Notes: a model not told the origin generated them from the letters alone. A DNA stretch of 37,824 nt from Ruminococcus sp. (GCA_029060755.1 JAIDTI010000077.1:1-37824); one strand, 5' to 3'. Shown: positions 1 through 9,000, counted from the stretch's first letter. Numbers and translations: made by a program.

Positions 1-42
1 ACTTAATTGTAATTTTGGTGTATAATATAAATACAAGTATAT

Positions 43-65
43 ACTGCTTATTAAAGCAGAATTTT
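43..65 (+). promoter_or_regulatory. Leader hairpin of glgA
   Basis: CTGCTT (44-49) pairs with AAGCAG (54-59) across a 4-base loop and is followed by AATTTTT, just before the AAGGAG ribosome site. A TATAAT box lies at 21-26, but its -35 partner would fall at or beyond the window edge. The 11 bases AGCAGAATTTT recur in the gdhA leader at 9009-9019. It could be a weak attenuator or an RNA-stabilising 5' hairpin; the sequence does not decide between them. Confidence 0.4.
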
Positions 66-82
66 TATTAAGGAGAAAAAGC

Positions 83-1537
83 ATGAAAAATATTTTATTT
101 GCTGCATCTGAATGTGTCCCTTTTATAAAAACAGGTGGTCTTGCTGACGTTGTAGGAGCTTTGCCACAGTATCTCAACAAGGACGAATTTGACGTAAGAG
201 TTATTATGCCATACTACACTTGTATCCCTCCGAAGTTCAGAGATAACTTCAGATATGTTACCCACTTCTACATGGATTACGGTCTCAGACAGAATGGTGT
301 ACACGTCGGAATTATGGAGTATGAATACAACGGAATCAAGATTTATTTTGTTGACAATGAGTATTATTTCAAGTGCGACAGTCCTTATTCCTCTGATTTG
401 AAGTGGGATATTGAGCGTTTCACTTTTTTCTGTAAGGCTGTTCTTGCAATACTTCCCGTTGTCGGATTCCGCCCTGACATCATTCATTGTCACGACTGGC
501 AGGCTTCTCTTATTCCTGTATTCCTTCACTCAACTTTCGCAACAAATCCATTCTACAGTTCAACAAAGTCTGTTATGACAATACACAACCTCAAATTTCA
601 GGGTGTATGGAATATTGATACTTTCAAGTATAATACAGCACTCCCTGACTATATGTTCACACCTGATAAGCTTGAATTTAAGAAAGATGCAAATATGCTC
701 AAAGGCGGTCTTGTCTATGCTGATTATATTACAACCGTTTCAGAAACTTATGCAGAGGAAATCAAATATCCGTTTTTTGGCGAACAGCTTGACGGTCTGC
801 TTCGTGCAAGAAGTGCATCATTAAGAGGTATTGTAAACGGCATTGACTACAAAGTGTTCAATCCGTCAGATGACAAGCAGATTTTCGCTGAATACAGTGC
901 AAAGAATTTCAAAGAGAAAAAAGCAGTCAACAAAGAAAAATTACAGGCAGAACTTGGACTTCCGGTTGACAGAGACAAGTACATGATTGGTATAATCTCA
1001 CGTCTCACCGACCAGAAAGGTCTTGACCTTATCAATTGCGTTATGGAGCGTATATGCGACGAAAATACGCAGTTTGTCGTTGTCGGAACAGGTGAACAGA
1101 GATACGAAGATATGTTCCGCCACTATCAATGGAAATATCCTGAACGTGTATCAGCAAATATCCTTTATTCTGATGCTCTTGCTCACAAGCTTTATGCTTC
1201 AGCTGATGCAATGCTTATGCCGTCACTCTTTGAGCCGTGCGGACTTACACAGCTTATCTCCCTCCGCTATGGTACTGTCCCGATAGTACGTGAAACAGGC
1301 GGTCTTAAAGATACTGTTGCTCCTTATAATGAATTTGACGGAACAGGAACAGGCTTCTCATTTGCAAACTATAACGCAGAGGAAATGCTTGGTGTAATCA
1401 ACTATTCAAAAAGCGTTTACTATGACCACCGCACAGAATGGGACAAAATGGTTAAGCGTGGCATGGAAACTGACTACTCATGGAACAGCTCCGCATTACA
1501 ATATGAGGGTATGTACAGTTGGATGATTAACTGGTGA
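83..1537 (+). CDS. glgA: Glycogen synthase (ADP-glucose, GT5)
   Basis: Transfers glucose from ADP-glucose to the non-reducing end of an alpha-1,4-glucan, the elongation step of bacterial glycogen synthesis in the cytoplasm. The 484-residue length fits bacterial GlgA. The N-terminal GT5 signature KTGGLADVVGALP is at residues 16-28, with the KxGGL lysine that contacts ADP-glucose. The C-terminal half carries the second signature, EPCGLTQLISLRYG followed by ETGGLKDTV, which contains the catalytic Glu of the GT-B fold. The ATG has an AAGGAG site about 7 bases upstream. No glgC, glgD or glgB lies in the window, so a larger glycogen operon could only extend beyond the left edge. A HAD phosphatase follows after 38 bases. 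The assignment is secure from the motifs. Confidence 0.95.
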   Translation: MKNILFAASECVPFIKTGGLADVVGALPQYLNKDEFDVRVIMPYYTCIPPKFRDNFRYVTHFYMDYGLRQNGVHVGIMEYEYNGIKIYFVDNEYYFKCDSPYSSDLKWDIERFTFFCKAVLAILPVVGFRPDIIHCHDWQASLIPVFLHSTFATNPFYSSTKSVMTIHNLKFQGVWNIDTFKYNTALPDYMFTPDKLEFKKDANMLKGGLVYADYITTVSETYAEEIKYPFFGEQLDGLLRARSASLRGIVNGIDYKVFNPSDDKQIFAEYSAKNFKEKKAVNKEKLQAELGLPVDRDKYMIGIISRLTDQKGLDLINCVMERICDENTQFVVVGTGEQRYEDMFRHYQWKYPERVSANILYSDALAHKLYASADAMLMPSLFEPCGLTQLISLRYGTVPIVRETGGLKDTVAPYNEFDGTGTGFSFANYNAEEMLGVINYSKSVYYDHRTEWDKMVKRGMETDYSWNSSALQYEGMYSWMINW

Positions 1538-1542
1538 AAAGC

Positions 1543-1560
1543 TGATGCAGAAGTGCATCA
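1543..1560 (+). repeat. Perfect 7-bp inverted repeat after glgA
   Basis: TGATGCA (1543-1549) and TGCATCA (1554-1560) flank a GAAG loop, directly after the glgA stop and 15 bases before the first possible start of the HAD gene. There is no T-run, so it is not a classical terminator. It may be an RNA processing or stabilising hairpin between the two genes, or an operator. Confidence 0.45.
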
Positions 1561-1575
1561 CAAATCACTGTTTTC

Positions 1576-2268
1576 ATGGCTGATACAACTATTTGGCAGA
1601 AAATGAATGATAATATAATTAAAGGTGCAGTTTTTGACATGGACGGTCTTATGATTGACACGGAAAAGCTGTATCTTAGATACTGGAAACAGGCTTCGGC
1701 TGATTTTGGCTATAAAATGGAAGATAAGCACGTTTTCGCTATAAGAAGTCTTGCAAGAAAATACTCCATTCCGAAACTCAAAGGTTTTTTCGGTGATGAT
1801 TTTCCGACAGAGGAAGTCCGTGCAAGACGTACGGAGCTGATTAATGCACACATTGAACAGCACGGAATTGAGATAAAAAAAGGTCTTTTTGAACTGCTGG
1901 ACTTTCTGAAATCAAACGGAATAAGAATTGCTGTTGCTACGGCTACGCAAAGAGACAGAACACTGCTTTATCTTGAAAAAATAGATGCTTTAAGTTATTT
2001 TGATGCTGTAATATGCGGTGATATGGTTACAAACGGCAAGCCAGAGCCTGATATTTATGTCACAGCTTGTAAGCAGATTGGTTTTGCAACTAATCAGTGT
2101 ACCGCCTATGAAGATTCACCAAACGGCATAAAATCAGCATACAGTGCAGGCTGTCACGCCATAATGATACCCGATATGACACCGCCTGATGATGATATTC
2201 TGCCTATGATTAGTGCAGTTTATGGAAGTCTTGATGAATCTATAGAATTTTACAAAGGAAGAATCTGA
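1576..2268 (+). CDS. HAD-superfamily phosphatase, subfamily IA (beta-phosphoglucomutase-like)
   Basis: A cytoplasmic haloacid-dehalogenase-type hydrolase of 230 residues. Motif I is FDMDGLMIDTE at residues 20-30, with Asp21 as nucleophile and Asp23 as acid/base. Motif II is the Thr in VATATQRDR, motif III the Lys in GKPEPDIY, and motif IV the acidic pair in YEDSPNGI. The helical cap after motif I matches subfamily IA, which includes beta-phosphoglucomutase, phosphoglycolate phosphatase and sugar-phosphate phosphatases. The neighbouring glgA makes a sugar phosphate plausible, but the substrate cannot be read from sequence. The start is uncertain. ATG 1576 lacks a clear ribosome site, and ATG 1603 (10th codon) sits closer to the conserved core and gives a conventional N-terminus. 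The gene is followed immediately by a small orphan. Confidence 0.85.
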   Translation: MADTTIWQKMNDNIIKGAVFDMDGLMIDTEKLYLRYWKQASADFGYKMEDKHVFAIRSLARKYSIPKLKGFFGDDFPTEEVRARRTELINAHIEQHGIEIKKGLFELLDFLKSNGIRIAVATATQRDRTLLYLEKIDALSYFDAVICGDMVTNGKPEPDIYVTACKQIGFATNQCTAYEDSPNGIKSAYSAGCHAIMIPDMTPPDDDILPMISAVYGSLDESIEFYKGRI

Positions 2269-2269
2269 A

Positions 2270-2524
2270 ATGCCGTCAAAAACAAGCGTATCGCAGATAT
2301 TTGAAATACCGAAATTCTACTATTTCAGGAGTGGAAACGACTATTCGGGAAGTGTAGGCAACTTCTCCTATAAGATAATAACCAAAGAAAAAATGAAAGT
2401 TCTTACATGGCATGGCAGGTTATGTTCCATGAAAGCAACTATCGAAAACGAAAAAGAATTTGACTGCACAGAACAGGGGTTCGCTGAAATGGTTAAATGG
2501 ATTGAGGAAAAATGTTCTGAATAA
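2270..2524 (+). CDS. Small hypothetical protein (84 aa)
   Basis: I do not recognise the family. The predicted soluble protein has a beta-rich middle, a hydrophobic-aromatic pattern ([15 protein letters not shown]) and an acidic C-terminal helix ([10 protein letters not shown]). There is no signal peptide or membrane segment. The ATG lies one base after the HAD stop, with an AAGGAAG ribosome site inside the end of the HAD gene, so the two are translationally linked. A strong terminator follows at 2533. The real ribosome site and tight coupling support expression. Its function is unknown; it could be an accessory of the HAD enzyme. Confidence 0.7.
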   Translation: MPSKTSVSQIFEIPKFYYFRSGNDYSGSVGNFSYKIITKEKMKVLTWHGRLCSMKATIENEKEFDCTEQGFAEMVKWIEEKCSE

Positions 2525-2532
2525 TATCAATG

Positions 2533-2562
2533 GGAGCAGATTTTGTTGTCTGCTCCTTTTTA
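2533..2562 (+). terminator. Rho-independent terminator closing the glgA-HAD-orphan unit
   Basis: GGAGCAGA (2533-2540) pairs perfectly with TCTGCTCC (2549-2556) and is followed by a T-run. It separates the first unit from the valS promoter. Confidence 0.9.
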
Positions 2563-2583
2563 ATGAATTGACAAACAAACGAC

Positions 2584-2612
2584 TTGACAAAAGTATATTT
2601 TTGGGATATAAT
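2584..2612 (+). promoter_or_regulatory. Sigma-A promoter of valS
   Basis: TTGACA (2584-2589), a 17-base spacer, then TATAAT (2607-2612). Both hexamers match consensus. Initiation near 2619 would give a leader of only about 30 bases, too short for a T-box. Confidence 0.88.
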
Positions 2613-2651
2613 AAGACTTGTATATATTTGTATAATAAAGGAGATTTTCAA

Positions 2652-5273
2652 ATGGCAAAAGAAATGGCGAAAGCATATAATCCGAAAGACTTTGAGGACA
2701 GAATTTATTCTGCTTGGAACGAAAAAGGCTGTTTCCGTGCAGAAGTTGACCCGAAAAAGACACCATATACTATAGTTATTCCTCCTCCGAATATAACAGG
2801 TCAGCTTCATATGGGTCATGCACTTGATGAAACTTTGCAGGATATACTTATCCGCTGGAAAAGAATGAGCGGATATTCTGCATTATGGCTTCCGGGAACA
2901 GACCATGCTGCAATTGCTACAGAGGCTAAAATTGTTGAGGCTATGCGCAAAGAGGGTATTTCCAAAGAAGATTTAGGACGTGACGGCTTTATGGAGCGTG
3001 CGTGGGAATGGAAAAAGCAGTATGGCGGACGTATCGTTGAACAGCTTAAAAAACTTGGCTCATCATGTGACTGGTCAAGAGAGCGTTTCACAATGGACGA
3101 AGGCTGTTCAAAGGCTGTCAAGGAAGTTTTTGTAAAGTACTATGAAAAAGGCTTGATTTATCGTGGAGAGCGTATTATAAACTGGTGTCCGAAATGTCGA
3201 ACATCTCTTTCAGATGCAGAAGTTACATTTGAGGAGCAGGCAGGTCATTTCTGGCATCTTCGCTATAAAATAAAGGACGGCGATGGCTATCTTGAACTTG
3301 CAACAACAAGACCTGAAACACTTCTTGGTGATACTGCTGTAGCTGTAAATCCGAAAGATGAACGCTATAAAGATTTAGTCGGCAAGACTGTAATTCTGCC
3401 GATTGTCCACCGTGAAATACCTGTTGTAGCTGATGATTATGTTGAAATGGACTTCGGAACAGGCGTTGTAAAAATCACACCTGCTCACGACCCGAACGAC
3501 TTTGAAGTCGGATTACGTCATAATCTTCCTGTCATCAACGTAATGAACGACGATGCAACTATAGTTGCAGATTATCCGAAGTATGCAGGAATGGACAGAT
3601 ATGAGGCAAGAAAAGCCATAGTTGAAGATTTAGATGCAGAGGGTGCATTAGTAAAAATTGAGGAATACAGCCACAATGTAGGCACTTGTTACCGTTGCGG
3701 AACTACAGTTGAGCCGAAAGTTTCGACACAATGGTTTGTAAAGATGAAACCTCTTGCAAAGCCTGCTATTGATGCAGTAAAGAACGGCGATACAAAGTTT
3801 GTACCCGAAAGATTTGACAAGATATATTTCCACTGGCTTGAAAATATCCGTGACTGGTGCATTTCCCGTCAGATATGGTGGGGACATCAGATTCCTGCAT
3901 TTTATTGTGATGAATGTGGTGAAATGGTTGTAACAAAGGAAGATTCAGCAGTATGTCCGAAGTGCGGAAAGCCCATGAGACAAGACCCCGATACGCTTGA
4001 TACATGGTTCAGCTCTGCTCTCTGGCCTTTCTCAACTCTCGGATTCCCCGAAAAAACAGAGGATTTGGAATACTTCTATCCGACAAATACACTTGTAACA
4101 GGCTATGACATCATCTTCTTCTGGGTTATCCGTATGATGTTCAGCGGACTTGAAAACATGGATAAAGTTCCGTTTGATACGGTACTTATACATGGTCTTG
4201 TGCGTGATTCTCAAGGTCGCAAAATGTCAAAATCACTCGGCAACGGCATAGACCCATTGGAAGTAATCAGCGAATATGGTGCAGATGCTTTGAGATTTAT
4301 GCTTGCAACAGGAAATTCACCCGGAAACGATATGCGCTATATTGATGAAAAAGTCAAGTCTGCACGTAATTTTGCAAACAAACTCTGGAACGCATCACGC
4401 TTTATTATGATGAATCTCCCTGACGACTATGAATTTGAAGAACTGCCTGAAAATCTCGAAATTGAGGACAAGTGGCTTGTAAACAAGTTCAACAAACTTG
4501 CAAGAGAAGTAAATGAAAATCTTGAAAAGTATGAGCTTGGTGTTGCGTCACAGAAAATCTATGACTTTATATGGGACATTTACTGCGACTGGTACATTGA
4601 GTTGACTAAACCACGTATTCAGGCAGGCGGTGAAACTATGAAAAAGGCACAGGACGTTCTTGTGTGGGCAATGCAGGGTATGCTTAAACTTCTTCACCCG
4701 TTCATGCCGTTCATAACAGAGGAAATATGGCAGGTACTCACAAACGGAAAGTCCATGATTATCCTTGAAACATATCCGTCATATGACAGTACAATTGACT
4801 ATTCAGCAGAAGAAAAGTCTTTTGAAAAGATTATTTCAGCAATCAAGGCTATAAGAAATACACGTACAGAAATGAACGTACCGCCGTCAGTGAAAGCAAA
4901 GCTCCTCATTGAAACGGTTGAACCTGAATTATTCAAGAGTTGTGCAGTATTCTTTGAAAAGCTTGCATCTGCATCAACTGTTGAAGCAGGTGAAAAAATT
5001 GAGCATGAAAACTGTGCAAATGCCGTAACTGATTCAGCAAGAATTTTTATTCCTATGGACGAACTTGTTGACAAAGAAAAAGAAATTGCACGTCTCGAAA
5101 AAGAAAAAGCGAAGGTGCAGAAAGATATTGACTTCCTTAGCAATAAACTCAACAATCAGAACTTTATTGCAAAAGCACCTGAAAAACTTATTGAGACAGA
5201 AAAGGCTAAACTTGCAACAGCAGAGGAAAAAATGGCTAAAATCAATCAGTCGATTGATGCTTTCAGAAAGTAA
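2652..5273 (+). CDS. valS: Valyl-tRNA synthetase
   Basis: Class I aminoacyl-tRNA synthetase that charges tRNA-Val with valine. It is 873 residues from ATG 2652, which has AAAGGAG at a proper distance; a longer reading frame from 2460 runs through the terminator and promoter and is not real. The HIGH motif appears as HMGH at residues 53-56 after PPPNITG, and KMSKS is at 524-528. The CP1 editing domain contains the [15 protein letters not shown] block. Cysteine pairs (CYRC, CDEC, CPKC) suggest bound zinc, as in several bacterial ValRS. The C-terminus is the expected charged coiled-coil arm (about residues 805-870). It is the first gene of a run that continues with a YjbR-like protein, whose start overlaps this stop by one base. 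Confidence 0.97.
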   Translation: MAKEMAKAYNPKDFEDRIYSAWNEKGCFRAEVDPKKTPYTIVIPPPNITGQLHMGHALDETLQDILIRWKRMSGYSALWLPGTDHAAIATEAKIVEAMRKEGISKEDLGRDGFMERAWEWKKQYGGRIVEQLKKLGSSCDWSRERFTMDEGCSKAVKEVFVKYYEKGLIYRGERIINWCPKCRTSLSDAEVTFEEQAGHFWHLRYKIKDGDGYLELATTRPETLLGDTAVAVNPKDERYKDLVGKTVILPIVHREIPVVADDYVEMDFGTGVVKITPAHDPNDFEVGLRHNLPVINVMNDDATIVADYPKYAGMDRYEARKAIVEDLDAEGALVKIEEYSHNVGTCYRCGTTVEPKVSTQWFVKMKPLAKPAIDAVKNGDTKFVPERFDKIYFHWLENIRDWCISRQIWWGHQIPAFYCDECGEMVVTKEDSAVCPKCGKPMRQDPDTLDTWFSSALWPFSTLGFPEKTEDLEYFYPTNTLVTGYDIIFFWVIRMMFSGLENMDKVPFDTVLIHGLVRDSQGRKMSKSLGNGIDPLEVISEYGADALRFMLATGNSPGNDMRYIDEKVKSARNFANKLWNASRFIMMNLPDDYEFEELPENLEIEDKWLVNKFNKLAREVNENLEKYELGVASQKIYDFIWDIYCDWYIELTKPRIQAGGETMKKAQDVLVWAMQGMLKLLHPFMPFITEEIWQVLTNGKSMIILETYPSYDSTIDYSAEEKSFEKIISAIKAIRNTRTEMNVPPSVKAKLLIETVEPELFKSCAVFFEKLASASTVEAGEKIEHENCANAVTDSARIFIPMDELVDKEKEIARLEKEKAKVQKDIDFLSNKLNNQNFIAKAPEKLIETEKAKLATAEEKMAKINQSIDAFRK

Positions 5274-5626
5274 TGCGTGATAAGATTATTGCCTATGCAA
5301 AAAGAAAATACAAGACAGAGCCTGAATATTTGTGGGCAAAAACTCCTGACGCATTTATTTTGAGAAATCCGAAAAACAAAAAATGGTATGCTTTGGTTAT
5401 GAAAGTAAAAAAATCGATGTTTATTCCTGATACAGAGGGTTTTACTGATATTATTAATATAAGATGTAAGCCGATTACAAGAGAGTGCCTGCTTAGTGAG
5501 GGCAGGTGCTTTCCTGCATACCATATGAACAAGAAAAACTGGATTTCCATAATGCTTGATAATAATATTGATTTTAAGATATTGTGCAATATTATTGATG
5601 AAAGCTATGATATTGTAAACAGGTGA
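5273..5626 (+). CDS. MmcQ/YjbR-like protein
   Basis: A 117-residue cytoplasmic protein resembling the MmcQ/YjbR family (CyaY-like fold, sometimes described as DNA-binding). Supporting features are the N-terminal YAKRKYKTEPEYLW stretch, the conserved NPKNKKWYALVM strand pair, and the C-terminal MNKKNWISIMLD block, which matches the family's xKKxWxSVxLD pattern. The length fits. The start codon overlaps the valS stop (TAATG), so translation is coupled to valS. The cellular role of the family is poorly defined. No membrane or signal sequence is visible. Confidence 0.75.
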   Translation: MRDKIIAYAKRKYKTEPEYLWAKTPDAFILRNPKNKKWYALVMKVKKSMFIPDTEGFTDIINIRCKPITRECLLSEGRCFPAYHMNKKNWISIMLDNNIDFKILCNIIDESYDIVNR

Positions 5627-5631
5627 TTTTT

Positions 5632-6156
5632 ATGGTATTTGATATTCCTACAATTGAAACAGAACGCTTGATTCTTCGTCCGCTTACAGTTGATGATGCA
5701 GAATATGTATTTAAATGGACAGGCGATGAATGTGTTGCAGAATACATGATTTACCCTTGTCACAAAGATATTAAAGTAACAAAAGAATGGCTGAAATCAC
5801 TTGAAAATCTCGAAAATGAGTATACATGGGGCTTTGTCCGTAAGTCTGATAGTATGCTTATTGGTTCGGGTGGTATAAGATTCAGGGCAGACGAAAATGT
5901 GTGGAGTTTCGGCTATAATCTCCGATTTGACTGCTGGGGGAACGGCTATGCGACAGAGGCTTCAAAGCGTATGATTGAATATGTCATTGCTGAACATAAT
6001 GCACATGAATTTGTTGCCGAACACGCCATTGAAAATTCAGCATCAGGCAGAGTAATAGAAAAATGTGGACTTGTTTTTGACAGCTATTCTGAATACTCAA
6101 AATTTGACGGCAGTAAGACTTTCAAATGCAAAAAGTACAGAATGAAACTTGATTGA
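5632..6156 (+). CDS. GNAT N-acetyltransferase (RimJ/RimL type)
   Basis: Predicted acetyl-CoA-dependent acetyltransferase. The N-terminus ETERLILRPLTVDDAEYVFKW is typical of the Acetyltransf_3/RimJ group. It is followed by GSGGIRFRAD, the strand containing NVWSFGYNL and CWGNGYATEA (the acetyl-CoA pyrophosphate loop), and then the ENSASGRVIEKCGL helix. The acceptor could be a ribosomal protein N-terminus or a small amine. I start at ATG 5632, which has AGGTGA 5 bases upstream. A GTG at 5623 overlaps the preceding stop and would add three residues. It is part of the valS-folC run. Confidence 0.88.
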   Translation: MVFDIPTIETERLILRPLTVDDAEYVFKWTGDECVAEYMIYPCHKDIKVTKEWLKSLENLENEYTWGFVRKSDSMLIGSGGIRFRADENVWSFGYNLRFDCWGNGYATEASKRMIEYVIAEHNAHEFVAEHAIENSASGRVIEKCGLVFDSYSEYSKFDGSKTFKCKKYRMKLD

Positions 6157-6165
6157 GGTTATAAA

Positions 6166-6501
6166 ATGCACAGACAATTTATATATGTCCCGAAAACTGT
6201 TGAGGATATGAAATCCGATTACTTTGGCAACGAAACGGCAGATTTATATGAATGGAGTTTATCAGACGGTGAATTTCAATCACTATGGGATTGCGAAGTA
6301 TTTGAGTATCTGAATAAAAAGTTCAATGTTTTCATAGACACATTTGAGGACGAATGGATTATGTATCAGTATCTTTATTTTGAATATGAAGAATTAATTG
6401 AGGAACTGAATAAATTCAGGTGCAGGAATGAGATAAAAATATTAATCAATATGATTGACAAGGCAATCGAAAACAGAACATATGTAGGATTTTTCTTATA
6501 A
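6166..6501 (+). CDS. Hypothetical acidic protein (111 aa)
   Basis: I do not recognise the family. The protein is strongly acidic and aromatic (YLYFEYEELIEELNKF), with an N-terminal region YVPKTVEDMKSDYF and a C-terminal helix ending in GFFL. There is no signal peptide, membrane segment or Cys motif. The ATG follows the GNAT stop by 9 bases, with a modest GAGGT site, and the SDR gene starts 11 bases after its stop, so it is co-transcribed. The composition suggests a small helical cytoplasmic protein of the type found among immunity-like orphans in Clostridia, but that is only a guess. Confidence 0.65.
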   Translation: MHRQFIYVPKTVEDMKSDYFGNETADLYEWSLSDGEFQSLWDCEVFEYLNKKFNVFIDTFEDEWIMYQYLYFEYEELIEELNKFRCRNEIKILINMIDKAIENRTYVGFFL

Positions 6502-6512
6502 GAGGAGATATT

Positions 6513-7256
6513 ATGTTAGATTTAAAAGGAAAATGGGTGCTGATTACAGGTGCAAGCAGAGGTCTCGGCAGACTTATTGCACTTGCAATGGCGGAGCAGG
6601 GCTGTAATCTGATACTTCATGGCAGAACAAAGGAACACTGCAATAAAATTTTTGCTGAAGTTACAGAAAAGGGCGTACAGGCATATACCATAGGTGCAGA
6701 ACTTGATGATATGGCACAGCTTGAAAAAATGCTTGCTGAAATTGACAGTATGGGCGTACAAGTTGATGTTGTTTTCAACAATGCAGGATTGCAGACAAAA
6801 TACAGAAGTGAGATTTTTGATACTCCTGTTTCTGAATTTGAAACAAGTTTCAGAATAAACACAATTGCACCTATAATGATTTGTTATCACTTTTTACCAA
6901 AAATGCTTGAACGTGGTTTTGGCAGAATCATAAACACATCAAGCGATATTAACCATGAGCCACAGCAAGCACCGTATTCCGCAAGCAAATCCGCACTTGA
7001 TAAAGTAACAATGGATTTGGCTTATGCTTACCGTGATACAGATGTTATAATAAGTCTGTCAAATCCTGCATGGTGCAAGACTGATATGGGCGGAGAAAAT
7101 GCGTTTTTTGAGCCTGAAACAGCAATCCCTGGACTGCTTGTAGGTGCATTTGTGGACGATAAAAAATCGGGCAGATACTTCAATGCACAGGATTTCAAGG
7201 GTATGACTTTAGAAGATGCAGTTGCAAAAGCTGAATTGCAGGAGAGTGCATATTGA
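6513..7256 (+). CDS. Short-chain dehydrogenase/reductase
   Basis: NAD(P)-dependent oxidoreductase of the classical SDR family, 247 residues. The nucleotide-binding motif TGASRGLG is at residues 12-19. NNAG, the catalytic INTSSD serine strand and the YSASK catalytic Tyr-Lys pair appear in order. An Arg after the second strand (LHGRTKEH) favours NADP(H). The substrate is unknown. After the catalytic Tyr the C-terminus keeps the NPAW...T segment that covers the cofactor. AGAGGAG precedes the ATG. The stop lies 2 bases before the folC start, and the folC ribosome site lies inside this gene, so the two are tightly linked. Confidence 0.9.
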   Translation: MLDLKGKWVLITGASRGLGRLIALAMAEQGCNLILHGRTKEHCNKIFAEVTEKGVQAYTIGAELDDMAQLEKMLAEIDSMGVQVDVVFNNAGLQTKYRSEIFDTPVSEFETSFRINTIAPIMICYHFLPKMLERGFGRIINTSSDINHEPQQAPYSASKSALDKVTMDLAYAYRDTDVIISLSNPAWCKTDMGGENAFFEPETAIPGLLVGAFVDDKKSGRYFNAQDFKGMTLEDAVAKAELQESAY

Positions 7257-7257
7257 T

Positions 7258-8529
7258 ATGATGAATTTTGATGAGTGTATGGAGTTTATTAATTCCTACA
7301 GCAAATCGGGAAAACCTGTCACGGATTTGTCACGTGCGGAAAATTTAATGCGGATTATTGGAAATCCCGAAAAAAAGCTGAAATTCGTCCATGTAGCAGG
7401 CACTAACGGAAAAGGCTCTGTTGTGGAGTATATTTCAAATGCGCTGATATATTCGGGGTACAAAGCCGGACAATTTACGTCTCCTTTTGTACTGCATTAC
7501 ACAGACAGAATCCGTATAAACGGCAATGAAATTGATGAGCAGTCATTGTGTGAGATATGTGAATTTATCAAGAAAAGAATTGACAATCAACCATATTCGC
7601 AGTTTGAAATAACAATGGCAATAGCACTTTTATGGTTTGAACATGAAAATTGTGATGTTGTTGTACTTGAATGTGGTATAGGCGGACTTCTTGACTGCAC
7701 AAATGTTATACCTCCTCCGTTGGTATCGGTTATTACTTCAATTTCACTCGACCACACCGCTATTTTAGGTGATACTGTCAAAAAAATTGCACAGCAGAAA
7801 GCAGGAATAATAAAAGAGGGTTCAGCAGTCATACTGTCAAGAAATAATAAAAATAATATTGTTAAAATTTTTGAGAATACAGCTAAGGAAAAAAATGCGG
7901 AATTTATAATGCCTGAATGGCGTAATTTCAAATATTTTAAAATGGATAAAGACGGCAATCCATTCCGCTATAAAGGTGAGGAATACAAAACAGCTATGCT
8001 TGGATTCTGTCAGCCTGTAAATGCCGTGACTGCTATTGAAGTCTGCGAATATCTCCGAAAAAAATATATATGGGTTACAGATGAAGCAATAAGAAAATCC
8101 ATAGAAACTACACAGGTAAAGGCAAGATGTCAGTATATAGACGGAAATCCTCCTGTTATCGTTGACGGCGGTCACAATCCGGAAGGAATCGAAAATCTTG
8201 AGTTGATACTGCGAAATTATGCAGTTGATGAACATAAAAATATATATACTATCATGGGAATGGTTGATACAAAAGATTACGAGTTCGGAGTATATTCTAT
8301 AGCACGGTATTCCAGAAAGATGTTTACGGTTGACGACTTTGCACCAAATGCTGTACCTGCTGAAAAAATTGCAGAAATCGCAGGAGAATGTGCATTTAAT
8401 GAGGTGTGCCACTCTCTTTCCGTTGCAGTTGAAAAGGCAAAAACTCTTGCAATTGAGAATAATGGCATTGTTGTTATATGCGGTTCACTTTATCTTGCAA
8501 GTGAATATCTCAATAATCACCAAAAATAG
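7258..8529 (+). CDS. folC: Bifunctional folylpolyglutamate / dihydrofolate synthase
   Basis: ATP-dependent ligase of the Mur ligase family that adds glutamate to dihydropteroate or to reduced folates. The P-loop GTNGKGS is at residues 48-54. It is followed by the conserved SPxxxxxxxRI segment (FTSPFVLHYTDRIRING), EVGIGGxxDxTN as ECGIGGLLDCTN, SLDHTAILG, the QKAGIIK lysine region, and DGGHNPEG at the start of the C-terminal domain. The length of 423 residues is normal. ATG 7258 (immediately followed by another ATG) is preceded by AGGAGAG within the SDR gene. A longer frame back to 7216 has no support. No terminator is visible after the stop. Confidence 0.93.
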   Translation: MMNFDECMEFINSYSKSGKPVTDLSRAENLMRIIGNPEKKLKFVHVAGTNGKGSVVEYISNALIYSGYKAGQFTSPFVLHYTDRIRINGNEIDEQSLCEICEFIKKRIDNQPYSQFEITMAIALLWFEHENCDVVVLECGIGGLLDCTNVIPPPLVSVITSISLDHTAILGDTVKKIAQQKAGIIKEGSAVILSRNNKNNIVKIFENTAKEKNAEFIMPEWRNFKYFKMDKDGNPFRYKGEEYKTAMLGFCQPVNAVTAIEVCEYLRKKYIWVTDEAIRKSIETTQVKARCQYIDGNPPVIVDGGHNPEGIENLELILRNYAVDEHKNIYTIMGMVDTKDYEFGVYSIARYSRKMFTVDDFAPNAVPAEKIAEIAGECAFNEVCHSLSVAVEKAKTLAIENNGIVVICGSLYLASEYLNNHQK

Positions 8530-8672
8530 CTGTTTATATTTGTGCAATGTTACAAAATATCATGTGAACTATTGCAAAATATATTTTATTTTATCCAATT
8601 ATTGGCAGAATACCCCCACTTCTAAGCGAACGAAGTGAGCGAAAGTGATGGAAATGCCGTCTAAAAAAGATG
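8530..8672. other. Non-coding spacer after folC
   Basis: AT-rich sequence without a convincing gene. It holds one hairpin, CACTTC (8617-8622) with GAAGTG (8632-8637), that lacks a T-run. The arms sit in a GCGAACGAAG / TGAGCGAAAGTG stretch, and a loosely similar AGTGAAACGAGCG stretch occurs on the far side of the structured RNA at 8948-8960. Confidence 0.5.
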
Positions 8673-8701
8673 TTGACAAATCAAATCATATATGATATAA
8701 T
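8673..8701 (+). promoter_or_regulatory. Consensus extended sigma-A promoter for the structured RNA
   Basis: TTGACA (8673-8678), a 17-base spacer, TATAAT (8696-8701) and an extended -10 TG at 8693-8694. This is a fully consensus, strong promoter. It lies about 340 bases before gdhA, so initiation is expected near 8708, at the first base of the structured RNA. Confidence 0.92.
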
Positions 8702-8707
8702 AAATAT

Positions 8708-8945
8708 GTCCTGAGCAGTTAAGATAGGCAGTTACAGGGGCGAAACGTACCATGTGTAAAATCTTAAGCGTCAGTTAGTCTTCTGTCAAAAGAAATCAGG
8801 AAAACAAATATAAAAAAAGTGGCGTTGTGGGTTTCACAGCCCTATACGGTAGTGGCGAAGTGGACACGCCTGTAAGAATAAGGGTTGCCTGATTTTCAGG
8901 TGGAAACTTAAATACCAATCTTCTTACGAAGCCTCCACCTCTTAG
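8708..8945 (+). ncRNA. Structured RNA upstream of gdhA (possible raiA-type motif)
   Basis: No open frame covers this stretch, yet it is full of complementary segments. TTAAGAT (8719-8725) pairs with ATCTTAA (8761-8767), flanked by CTGA/TCAG. GGCGT (8821-8825) pairs with ACGCC (8866-8870) around a TGTG/CACA hairpin. AGCCCT (about 8838-8843) can pair with AGGGTT (8881-8886) as a pseudoknot. AGGTGGA (near 8898) pairs with TCCACCT (8934-8940) around a CTTC-TTAC-GAAG hairpin. TCCTGA at the 5' end can pair with TCAGGA near 8797. A consensus promoter starts it. Size and complexity resemble the large clostridial raiA-type RNAs, but that family name rests on memory and is unverified. It could instead be a cis-acting leader for gdhA. 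Confidence 0.6.
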
Positions 8946-8973
8946 TAAGTGAAACGAGCGTAGGTAGTGGAGA
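8931..8973 (+). promoter_or_regulatory. Alternative hairpin competing with the last stem of the RNA
   Basis: The 3' arm of the last stem (CTCCACCT, 8933-8940) can also pair downstream with AGG...TGGAG around 8962-8972, with a short bulge. The two pairings exclude each other, as in a switch or attenuator. There is no T-run after the second form. A further TATAAT with extended TG at 8982-8990 could be a second promoter for gdhA. Confidence 0.3.
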
Positions 8974-9000
8974 GTTCACAGTGATATAATTTTTTCATGA

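Noticed and set aside
95-529. Minus-strand open frame inside glgA
   Set aside because: It overlaps a strongly supported gene, has no ribosome site and no recognisable domain; it is a codon-shadow.
2460-2651. N-terminal extension of valS
   Set aside because: It runs through a terminator and a consensus promoter; the ATG at 2652 has the right ribosome site and the standard N-terminus.
8708-8945. 6S RNA, tmRNA, RNase P or SRP RNA in the gdhA leader
   Set aside because: None of the core sequences of these RNAs that I know is present, and the 5' and 3' ends do not form the long closing stem expected for 6S RNA.
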